From Undaria pinnatifida (lineage: Eukaryota; Sar; Phaeophyceae; Laminariales; Alariaceae): a stretch of 64,000 nt of DNA. Below, piece after piece: positions 1 to 9,780 of this stretch. Made by a program: the position numbers and the translations under genes. Every line of letters begins with the position of its first letter. The first letter of the stretch is position 1. The stretch spans positions 9,837,840 to 9,901,839 of the forward strand of contig JABAKD010000023.1 in the NCBI GenBank assembly GCA_012845835.1, written 5' to 3'. The notes under the pieces are model-generated. The model was not told the DNA's origin. It did not search any database and was given only the letters and a program-made list of their open reading frames with translations.

Positions 1-2020
1 CACCAGGAGTTAGTTAAGGTTTTCACGGAATGGTCGAACACAATACGTTTTCAAAACCGAAAAAGTGAGAACGGGAAAAATTCGTCGCCTTTCGGGTTAA
101 AACGCATTTAAAAAATGGCAAAAACTACTAAGACTAGTCTAGCTTTTGTGCCACACAAATCAGCATTATTTTGAGAAAGGCAAAAAAAAAATCCGAGTTA
201 TCCTGAGTTATTTGGAACTTACATCACGTTTTTCGTTCCGAGAAAAAGGGATCTTCTTCACAAACATGTTATCTCTCGTATTACCCAGTATATTTTTTTT
301 TTGCGAAACGCCTACTACTGTTATATATTGGTGCCTAAACGATAAAAGGTTGGGATCCCCACAGTAGGCCTAAATCGACTACCTACTGTTAAGATACGGC
401 CTCGAAAGGCCTGTAATTATCCGAATTTGAGATCATTTCGATGGGTTTCGTATGATCAGGTTGGCGTTTCATATTCAGAAGCTATCCGGGGCTCTGGTGG
501 AATCGAATAAAGCTACGTCTCTACGAAGGAAACGAAAATTAGTACTCTCCGAGGACCTGGTCAATTATCGGCAGACCTGCACGGGGCACTCTGTATCCCC
601 ACCTATAACTTTAAACAAACCTCTTCTAATTTGAACCCCGTAATCGCATTCAGGCGTATCCATGTTGTCGCCGTCCCAGTGCACGCACGCTCGCCGTCTC
701 CACTCGGTCTCCATAACAATACATTCCAGGATCAAAGGCCATGATTCCGACATGCAATACTAGCCTGGAGTAAAAACACCACCACGTACAGGGAAGAGCC
801 TGACTGAACAGGTATTTCTACCATAGTGCATGCGCCGTGATGGACGTGCTCCCTAAAGACCGAGAGTGAGCGTCCCTATGTACCCATATCGTAGAGCACG
901 TTGTACATCGGCATCGATCGTTGGTAAAGGAAATCACTACGACCGCATTTCCACCAGCTCCAAATCTGGGCATGCTCCGAAAAACAGCCAACATATAAGT
1001 TACGCTGCAGGTTTTATGGAGTTCCTCGCTTATGAAGAGCTTTATTCCGCACCCAAATCTATCTCAAAACGGGAGCCGGTAAAAGGAACTCGCGAGTAAT
1101 GTTCAAGAAATCAAATCCAAGGACGATCAGTACTCATCCTCTCGTATCTGCGCGGTCTAAACTCATACAAAACCGTTTACCCAACGGCGATCTTACTTCA
1201 CAATGTCGAGGCTGAGGCTGACCCGCCCACGCAGCGTTGCCACGCACGACACGACGGCAAAGCCGCTCGCAGTGGCCTACAGTCTTTTGTACAGTAGTCT
1301 CCAACGCTAGATTCGAGCAGCTATCTCGGCACAATCAGCAAGAAGCCTAACAACAATGTCAACACAGACGAGTCGAGCTCAAGCTCGAAGCATGGCTTTC
1401 CAGAGGAGGTGGGTGCAGAGCGCAGGCTATTGTCGTATCTATCGTTGTCATTCCTGACTGTTGACCATGCATAGAAATGGGCTGTTGATCTATAGAGGCA
1501 GTTGCTTCTTTCCAGGTGTTGGATCTGTCCTTGTTTGCTTGGACGGATCTGCACGGGCCGTACATGGTGTGCGACCATCGCTATTTTTTCCTCATTCGGG
1601 ATAAATATTTGAAATTTGAATTTTGGACCAATATCAGACATGATACACACCCACAGGTACCGCAGGTATACCGCAATACAACAGCAGCACCACACAAGCA
1701 CATATTTACACTACCGTACTTCGTATCTATAGGTACACCAGGTACCAAGTACGAGTACTCGTACTGCTGTAGCTACTAGTAGTACGAGTATTCCGAGTAA
1801 AACCCTGGCCTGTTTATCTTGTGCTGGCTCGTAGTCGTACACCTGGTACGCCGTATTGTCTTACCCGCGGCGTATCTGCGTGCTGCTGTTGTAGCGTTGC
1901 TGGCGGCTGGCCTCCGCTCCGTGCAGTACCACCGATACCTCTTGTCTTCGAAAGGGCGGTACCTGTATCTCTGACGTTGTCGTAAGGGAAGAGACTGCAG
2001 GAGCTCAGCGGCTTCATCGC
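1..2020. other. Gene-poor stretch
   Basis: I recognise no gene here. The open frames are short, overlap on both strands and resemble no family. Around 1735-1800 the sequence is a cluster of GTAC-centred short palindromes and TAG/CTG triplets, a motif that recurs across the window. Nothing else stands out. Confidence 0.5.
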
Positions 2021-2943
2021 AAACTTGGTGAGCCAGAAAAACGTGCGAGGCAACCTACCCGGGACAGATGCGGGGGCTGTAATGTCGCGCGCCCGCAAGT
2101 CCCCCGCAGAAGCTGTCAAGAAGTACTGTGAGAACAACACAACGCCGGAGAAGGTGCTCGTCGTTCATTTTGGCGAGATTCCCCCAGCGCCGTGGCCTAC
2201 AAATGTGAAGGAAAAGGTACGACAATCGTAGACGATCGCGACGACGACCAAACAACCGACCGGCCGGACGTCGACCACGAACAGAAGCCCCATGTTCCTG
2301 CTCCCGTCTTCGAGGTACTGGACGACGCCGATAACACCTGGTCAGCGGTCTGGGACAAAGGTGGGGCCGCGATGGTCCACTGTGGCCACAAATGTCGGAC
2401 GCTACATCGAGTTGTTGAACGGGTACGTCCATTGAAAGTTGAAGTCTGCGGACGTGGAAACAATCCCTGCATCTGTCATTAATCCCGTGTTAGCTCCGTC
2501 GGCAGTCGTGCAGTACAATCCGCGGTGTTGAAGGGTCGTTTAATAGCCCGAATATAGCCCATCTTCTTGCCGGCGTCCGACCGTTGCTTTATTCGGTGCT
2601 CGCAATTGGTCGAGGGGAAAACCAGTCGCCCCAAAAGGATGGAGCTTGCGTGCAGGAACGCGGGTCGGTCACAAGCAACGCCCAGAGTCGCTGACCCCAC
2701 GACGCACAGAAATACCCAATCAGCGAAGGTAAGGCCGTCTACTTGCATGTTTTTTTTATGCTAACCATGGCAAGTTCGACCGAGGGCTACCGGAGGGGAT
2801 TGAAAAAAGGGGCCTTGGCGCCAATACAAAGGTTAGAACGCCGAATGCTTCGCCCCGCCTCCAACCCTTGCGCATACATCTTAACTGTTGGTTATCGCTT
2901 TCGGCCTTCTTCCGTCCGTCCCACCATCCTTGCATTGCGCCAG

Positions 2944-3271
2944 TGCCAGTGCCCATTCGAAGTCAAGGTTAGTTGGAGGGTGGATAGCCAACCGACAACG
3001 CACAAGGTAAGCTCAGCTGCAGTTTGGTGTGGGCGTTCCTCACGTCTATCGTAATTGACGAGTGCCAGTAATATAACGGGTGTTTCCCATCTTTCCTCGC
3101 ACTGTGCCTGGGGTAGTGAATAACATCTCTAAGCTCATATGGTCACCGAATATTCTCCCGCCACAGGTTTGCCTTGACCACGCTGAAGCTTGCAACGCGG
3201 AAGAAACAGACAAGAAAAGGCAGGACTTGATGCCTACTGAAACAATTAAAGCTGACTATGAAGATGATATT
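2944..3271 (+). CDS. MULE N-terminal FAR1-like exons (2944-3006 and 3167-3271)
   Basis: The first exon reads CQCPFEVKVSW followed by RVDSQPTTHK, which fits the family pattern C-P-F-x-V ... W-x-V ... T-H at the start of MULE and FAR1 proteins. A preceding CCAG could be the acceptor. The exon ends at CACAAG/GTAAGC (donor at 3007). A matching acceptor CCACAG lies at 3161-3166, and the joined phase-0 frame continues VCLDHAEACNAEETDKK. The second exon then meets an in-frame TGA at 3272-3274 with no GT donor before it, so either the copy is broken or the exon border is different. The role by family is zinc-dependent DNA binding. Exon limits upstream are uncertain. Confidence 0.55.
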
Positions 3272-3868
3272 TGACGTTGGACGACGACGGGCTTGCGGCA
3301 ATTCGACAAGTACAGGTTGATTTCCGACCGTTTCACACCCGTTCAACTGGGTGAACCCGGGCGCCAGAGGGTGAGCGAAACACCGGCGGTTTGAGTGGCA
3401 CTTAAACCCTTAAATCCACCACATACGTCGAAGGTCTGCACTCCTCGCTTGTCCGGACCTACGGAATGTGTTCAAAATTGTGCTCACTCCCGCTATCGGT
3501 TTGGACCTGAGTTCATCTCAGGGCGAGGGATACTTGATTTCTTGAACACGAGATCATGCGTGAACATGCACTTGAACGGCAGACTACTGTACTACGATCG
3601 AACGAGTTTATCGTTAGTGCAGATTTTTATTTCAAGTTGACAATTTTCAACTTTTTAGGGTGAGCCTCGGTGATACCCCCCCCGCGAAGACCGTACATGT
3701 TGCTCAGGGCTTTCTGTTGACCAAGGATAACCTACACGCGTAGTCCTCTAATAGTCTCGAGCCGCGAAATAACCCTGCAAATAAATGTCTGCCTCGCAAA
3801 CCCCTACCTCACAGTCTCTACACCCGTATCCGCCCGCGACAACCACACATATTTGCCCATTGTTGTAG

Positions 3869-4955
3869 GTCAGAAACATGGTGAAGAATATACAGCGCGA
3901 GATGTTGTCTACCCCGACGGATGAGCTGGAGTTGGTGGCCTCTTTGGTTGGTATGAACGGCTGCTACGTCAACTTGGAAACCGACGCCCTGCATCGATTG
4001 AAGTCGGTGATTTGTTCTACCGCCGAGCAACAAGTCCTGCCCCGACAGTTTGGTGGCATTATCATACAGGGTAACACTTGCTTGACCAACAGGTGTGGAG
4101 TATCACGTTCCGAACCGGGGCCAATGTGTTTAGGTACTGCTATTGAAACGATAGGCTTGCAAAAGCTTGCCCGTGGGTACCAAATAGATTGCCGTAATGC
4201 GTGGATACGTCAGGGGGGTTCTCAATACTGCCTCGACTCCATATACTTTGTGCAGGTATGACCTGAAACTGATGTTGTTCATCGGTGTTGACTCCGACAA
4301 CAAGTTTATGGTTTTGGCTCAAGGCTTCTTTTCCGACGAGCGAACAACCTCGTTCTTGTGGGCGTTTAAGCACTACTGCAATATTTGTGGGGGACACCCG
4401 GAGGTGAGGAAGACGTCCTCAAGCAAAAGGACTTGGTTCTTCGTTTGACGGCCCCTGGTGCTGCTAAACCGCTCTCGCTCTCTTGGCTACGCCAACACGA
4501 GGTGGTGGAATGTTTTCCCTACGATGTGCTCGAGTCATGTGATGAGTTGTTGTGGTCGGGGAAATGATTATGGTTTGTGCCTGGGACGGTAACATTTTAA
4601 TCGAACTGTGTTGAGACATGGTGCGTGTACGTAGCGTGGCGGTGTTTGAGTGCTCCTGCCACAGACAACTGTACATTCCCATCGACTCCGCATATCATGC
4701 GTGGTGCTCCAATCGCTCCGTGCGTTTGTTCATCTCTCTTGATCCCGCCATGACCCCCCTTGTCATGTAGGTGTTCGTCACAGACGCCACCGCTGCGATG
4801 ACACGCGCCGTCGCGGAGTTTCTGCCCACTACAGTTCATCTGCATTGCCTTTGGCACATCATGAACAATGCAAGGAAAAATTGCCAAGCCGCACTCTCCC
4901 AAAAAGCAAATAGGTTCTTCCGGGTACTCAAGCCCGCCGTGTTTGCAACATCATA
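3869..4955 (+). CDS. MULE transposase catalytic core (exons 3869-4092, 4256-4403, 4771-4955)
   Basis: Exon 1 follows a strong acceptor (TTGTAG at 3863-3868) and runs to AACAG at 4092. The 163-bp intron 4093-4255 (GTGTGG...TGCAG) splits an Arg codon, and joining gives TNRYDLKLMLFIGVDSDNK, the classic core pattern. Exon 2 ends HPE at 4403. The 367-bp intron 4404-4770 (GTGAGG...TGTAG) rejoins in phase 0 to VFVTDATAAMTRAV, which carries the second catalytic Asp, followed by LHCLWHIMNNARKN with the C-x2-H motif typical of MULEs. At the first catalytic position the family has D-x-T-Y-x-T-N; here it is G-N-T-C-L-T-N (codons 4070-4090). Both changes from the expected D and Y could be single A-to-G transitions. 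The frame stops at TAA 4955-4957, just before an SDCNEFHK stretch that looks like the continuation. I am confident of the family and of the two introns, less so of the 3' border. Confidence 0.8.
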
Positions 4956-5962
4956 AAAAGTTAGTGACTGCAACGAGTTTCACAAGCACTATGGTCTTTC
5001 CGCCGGCATTTATCTTGTTTTGAACTTTTAGAATTCGAAACGTTTCGAATGACTGGCGCAATCCCAGGTTCGTTGAAATATACTGTCAAAGCGCCGTGTT
5101 CCAGGTAAATCAGATGTACGACGATATGTATTTTCTCGGTGTTTAAAGAAAACAGCGATTGAACGAATATTAAAAACAGTTGGTTCTGTTTCATACTGGT
5201 ACAAATGAGCTGAGGGTCGTCTCTTTTGCTTTACGTTGTATTCGAAAAAGTCTCGGCGAGGAGAATGCGTGGATACATCTCATATTTTTTCCGCATATGT
5301 TTTAGCGGAGAAAACTCTCTATAACTTGTTGCGAGGGGTTTGAACCTTTGTACTTTTCAGCGAAATTAGTTAAACAAACCTTTGAAAACCCTAAAGATTC
5401 GAGGGAGTTGGCCAAGTCGGTCGAATCCATGTTTTCAACTTTTTCTACCTATCTCTTGCCCGAGACATCGAGCGTTAAATATGGAGGGGGAAATGGAGAC
5501 TTTTCATCCCGTCCCATGGTTTGCCTTAAATTGTTTTCATACCATCTTCTTGGTCTTATTACAGGAATTCATTCAGTCCATGATTTACTTTTTCCTACTC
5601 TGTTTCGTTCGCTCATAATCTCTCCTTGACAATCAGCAAAAAACATCTGTAACTAACTCTAAAAACGATAAAATAGAAAACATAACCACACTGGATTTGA
5701 TACGAAGGTGCGCCGTAGATCACCGTTTTTCATTTTGCTCGACGAGTTTCGGTGCACCATGCCCATGCGACGACGGCAAACATTGTGTCGGTTGCTAACT
5801 CTAAACAACGGTCGAGAAAGAGGATGTAGACAGTGGAGTAAAAAATTAATCGGGGGCAATTATACATAGTTGGTAGTTGATGATGACGGCGTGCTTCTTC
5901 CCACTTGACTTCAAATTCACTGGCGTTCTGTGTGTGCGTCGCACAACCTCTTGTTTGGCAGG

Positions 5963-6297
5963 AATGCGACAGCGTCTGGTCAAAAATCGAAGACCTCGTC
6001 AAGGGCTCAAGCTGCGAAAAATACGTCATGGGCTACCTTAAGGAGTGAGCCATTCGCTTGTGCTATCGATTTGGGTGATGCCCATTTTATAGCTTTCATC
6101 GATCAATACACTGTGGCGTGCAAGCAACTACACCCCTGCTCCGTACGTGCTAACCGCAGGAGCTGCATATGCTGGATGCGCTGCTACCATCCAACGACGC
6201 TGACGTTGAACATGACAGCATCGCAGAGGGTGGAGGGAATCTTCGTTGTCCTCAAGAAAGACCGATTTGTACACCGACGCGCTACCCTGGTTTGAGT
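5963..6297 (+). CDS. MULE transposase late-core exons (approximate)
   Basis: After an acceptor-like TTGGCAG ending at 5962, one frame reads ECDSVWSKIEDLVKG then SSCEKYVMGYLK, up to a possible donor GTGAGC at 6045. This matches the spacer after the CxxH motif in MULEs. Further on, another frame carries MTASQRVEGIFVVLKKD (about 6211-6261), the family's T-x-S-Q-R-V-E stretch, whose Glu is the likely third catalytic residue. The borders between these pieces are not settled; the segment may hold one or two short introns or frame damage. Confidence 0.5.
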
Positions 6298-7009
6298 TAA
6301 GCAAGAGCTCGAAAGACGAATACAGGATTTCGATGTCGCGTCTTGCCTGTGAGTATTGTTGGCGAGGGTAAGCATCGAATCGCGCTAATATACATCTGCG
6401 CACATTAGCACCAATTGAAGTTGACATACCGCAGCAAGGAAACAATTTGCGCTCCAAATGTGGCTCGTCAGCTTTACAAAAAGAGATCAGTGGTGGCTGG
6501 TTTAGAGGTGCTATCGTGGCCTTCCGTTTCTGCACGTCCCCTCCCGTTTTGTCCGTCAGTCATAACCCATCATTCGCGCGGACTTTGTTTCCCACCTCCA
6601 AAACAGGCTCAGCTTCAAGCTTAAGAGCCTCGGTGAGAATCACGTTGAAGATCGTGTGCTCAAAAATGCAGAGCCTCTCATAAGGAAGGTAGAGAGTGTT
6701 GGAGGCAGCACTTACGCCCGAAATGTGAGTTGGAAGAGCATCGCCTGTCCATACCGTGGTTGCAAGGTACTACCTGGTACAGTACTTCAAATAACCTTAA
6801 CGTACTCGGGCTTCGGATGGATGGGCATCTTCATCAGCATGCTTTGAGGCTGTACATATCCTATTTTGTCCTACTTACGACAACCCGGCTCGCGTAGTTT
6901 GTTGTCCAGCCCACCCCGTTGCTTTATATTGTATCTTACGCCACCTCAACGGCACCCATGTGTGACGGATACCCATCACACGTTGCTCACTTGCCCTCAA
7001 CAAGAATTG

Positions 7010-7132
7010 ACGGCCGGAATGCTCGCCAGTGCCGCGTACGACACCTCTGTCCTGGCAGAGGGACAGGCTCGCCATGAGTACCTCACGCGTTTAGCCACTC
7101 AGGCGGGCGACCTCGTTGACATATGCGCTCAG
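7010..7132 (+). CDS. MULE/FAR1 C-terminal helical exon (partial)
   Basis: The frame reads ELTAGMLASAAYDTSVLAEG then QARHEYLTRLATQAGDLVDI and ends CAQ at a good donor, CTCAG/GTATCAG. FAR1-type proteins carry a helix of this kind after the SWIM zinc finger. I could not see a clear SWIM motif (C-x-C ... C-x-H) upstream. Placement as part of the MULE rests on order and strand more than on strong similarity. Confidence 0.4.
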
Positions 7133-7703
7133 GTATCAGAGGAATCATTTCGGGAAAAAAATGATGCAGACATTTCCATGTGGTGAACAATACCATTGGG
7201 GTCTTTCCTTGAAGTTGTTTCTAACGTCAAGATCGACTGCGTGGTTCGCGTAGTATACAAGTACACGGATCGTCCCGTTGGGCACATTGTTGTGATGGGG
7301 CCTGATGGGTTCCAACTGTGCACGTGCCTTTAACTCATGACGTATGGCTTGCAATGTAGTCATACTTTGGCCGCGGTCGTGACTAATTTATCCTCGTCGA
7401 GGAGATCCTCGGCGAATTTACCCACCCGCGGTGTCGAACCTCTGTCGAGCCGTGGAGTTTGCACAGAGTGGGTCTGAGCGCTTTCGACGGGCGTGAACGT
7501 GGGACGTACACGGATGGATTCACGAGCGATTGTGGTCACATAGACCTTGACGATACTCAGGATGCCGGCGGTTCTGTATCCGTCCAGAGGGGCAGATTAT
7601 ACGCGAACTGTTAAGCTTGTTCCACGAAGTGGGCCAGCGCTGTATCCGACAAGTACGACGGTACCCCAGCTTCGTATACGCGATTTAACGAACTGTTTTG
7701 CAG

Positions 7704-7920
7704 GGTTGACCGTGATGTTATGGCAACCCTTACGGCGCCTGTCCTCGCGGATGGCGTGGCGGGACTGGGCAACCCTCCGCTTCCCGTTTCGAAGACCGGA
7801 AAGAACACTAGGCATCATGACGGTTTTGAGAGACGCCACAAAAAGAAGACCAGGAGCGGGGGCGCTACCAGTTGCATAGACCTCACGATATACACTTGGG
7901 CTCCCCCCGTTGCCGTCTGA
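7704..7920 (+). CDS. MULE transposase C-terminal exon
   Basis: A clean acceptor TTTTGCAG ends at 7703. The frame, entered with one base left over from the previous codon, reads VDRDVMATLTAP, then NPPLPVSKTGKNTRHHDGF, ERRHKKKTRSGGATSC, and stops at TGA 7918-7920. MULE/FAR1 proteins typically finish with 'dP ... sKGrp ... R ... kkk ... C', so this is likely the basic, Cys-containing tail of the transposase. The expected zinc knuckle (C-x2-C...H-x-C) is not complete here. Confidence 0.55.
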
Positions 7921-8930
7921 GTGTTGTGAAATTTTGGGGGAATATCACACTTTTGTGTCTCGTTTGTAGAAGTAGTGGCATGCGTCGAGGATACAGCCTG
8001 TTTGTCAACATGGCTTGTCATATACCGTCTACAAGGACTATCTCGTTTGAAAGTGTATAAAATATCAGTGTGGTGCACGGAATGCCGGGGCTTTCGGTCT
8101 CAAGTTGATGCATGACTGGATCATGAGTAGTATCGGGTAACTTCATGACGTGCCATGACGCGTCTTCTTGTACACCTACTGCATATAATTGGAAGGTTGA
8201 CTGCATCGACAAAGTAAGCGATTTCTGTCTTCCCAGCATATGGCTTCGCACGTGCTAAACGGGACACTGTTCTGTTCAATATTCGTATCTTGTTAGTACG
8301 GTGTCGTTTATAATCGCAGTGGTCCACGGAGAGCTACAGTAGTAGTGTAAGCGGCGGGGGATTTTGGGCACGCGCGCCTTCGCATCCTTAGACTTGCGAC
8401 ACCTGGTAGGCGCAGCTGCGATAGACTACTGTGTAGTTTGACAGGTTGGCGCGTTCGTTGTCTTGTCTTGTTTGTATCTTGTTACTAGTGTTTGCAGTGG
8501 TCGTGTGCGCTGTGGGCCTATATCTGATGAACAAGCTGATTGCAGCGTACTTTTTATCGAGTCGGGTAAGACCCTGACGATGCCGTATAGCAATAATATT
8601 GTGCAAAATAGTATACGGGAAAAGCTCGCCGCGTTGGTATGCAAGCGAGACTGAACCGGTGTACTCAACTTTGTTGGGGTAAGCAGCCTGACACGCTAGG
8701 GAAGTGATCGTGCCGTATACATAGCTCGTACACAAATATAATGATCTTATTACATTCCGGTACCGGGTACGAGCTCGTGTACGTACTGATATTATTATTT
8801 AATATTATCAGGATTATTATGGTCTTATTTTCGGACATAATGTTTTCTGGCAATTCATATTTCGGCGCTCACAACCCAGCATCCAAAGGGTCAAATCGAT
8901 GTATGTAATGTATATGTCGTTCACTTTGTA
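7921..8930. other. Intergenic, no gene recognised
   Basis: About 1 kb between the transposase and the LTR element. Frames are short and overlap on both strands. A GTAC-rich palindromic patch lies at about 8755-8790 and an AT-rich patch follows. Nothing further can be supported. Confidence 0.45.
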
Positions 8931-8935
8931 CCATG

Positions 8936-9780
8936 TATTGATGATCGTAACCTATTAAACTTTAGGTGGCATGTGTCGTGTATCAGCTCTTAGCTGGTGT
9001 ACGCTCGTAGGCTCGCTTTCGGATTACCCGATCAAGACACAGCCTATGTATAAAATTTGAGGAAAACGAAGGCCACGGTTAGGTGATCCTGTTTGAGCAG
9101 AGAGAGCTCTAGCAGAGAAGATGTTTTTCGGCGACCCCAGGCCGATATGTTGATTGATGATTAATGTGCTCAGCAGATGAGAGCTGGTGGTGAGCAAACA
9201 GGAGTGATCAAGGTGGGCCTGGCCATCACCTGATCGAGACGGCACAATGCTTATGCTACGAACAGATGTACTCTACGGGTAGTTGTCTGATCCACCTACA
9301 GCAACGTTCCCCGAGGCTTGCTCGAGGTCTACCGTATCTATGGCAATGTCCCCTGAGGTTTGCTTATGGGAGCTTGGCTACGTCAACGCCCTGATAGTCA
9401 ACCTAAAGTCATAATCCATGAATGTTGCTACCAGGTGCGATTTTCCGCCGCATTTATTTGATGGCACCGCATTGCTCGTGCGTACTATATTTTATATCAG
9501 GTACGTTATTCCGCCGCATTTATTTGATTACACCACGTTGTTCGTACGTGCTACTTGTACATGCGCCAGGTTTTGGATATTACTTTATAAGTTGCTGTGC
9601 ATAATATATCCAAGTTGTTACTCCTAAGACTTCTGCGTGGCAAATACCGCACCGATATACGACATCTAACAGACTTATTATAACTGTCTGTTGTACGAAC
9701 ACGTCGCCATGTGTACCAGATGACTTTTAAGTGTTATCAAGTAACGACATGATGGTTACTGACAAGTAGCATCTCTAACA
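8936..9780 (-). repeat. 3' LTR (left copy)
   Basis: Uninterrupted 845-bp LTR. It contains an internal tandem pair sharing CCGCATTTATTTGAT (about 9441-9535). It is abutted by TSD CCATG on the left and by the polypurine tract (9781-9789, minus strand) on the right. It shows the uninterrupted TGATC site (9288-9292) into which the nested element landed in the other LTR. Confidence 0.85.

Larger units (their letters stand above)
2020..7920 (+). mobile_element. MULE / FAR1-type transposase locus, intron-rich, probably inactive
   Basis: A Mutator-like (MULE) transposase gene spread over many exons. In order: a FAR1-like N-terminal Cys/His segment (about 2944-3271), the catalytic core (3869-4955), a later core fragment with an SQRVE motif (about 5963-6297), a helical segment (about 7010-7132) and a basic C-terminal tail (7704-7920). 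Three introns can be placed exactly because joining the exons restores the family pattern: 3007-3166, 4093-4255 and 4404-4770. Upstream frames at about 2025-2730 end at good donors (for example AAG/GTACGA at 2216) and may be earlier exons, but I do not recognise them. MULE transposases cut and paste DNA elements, and domesticated relatives (FAR1/FHY3) act as transcription factors. In-frame stops near 3272 and 4955 and a Gly where the first catalytic Asp is expected argue for a dead copy. I did not find the terminal inverted repeats of the element. Confidence 0.75.
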
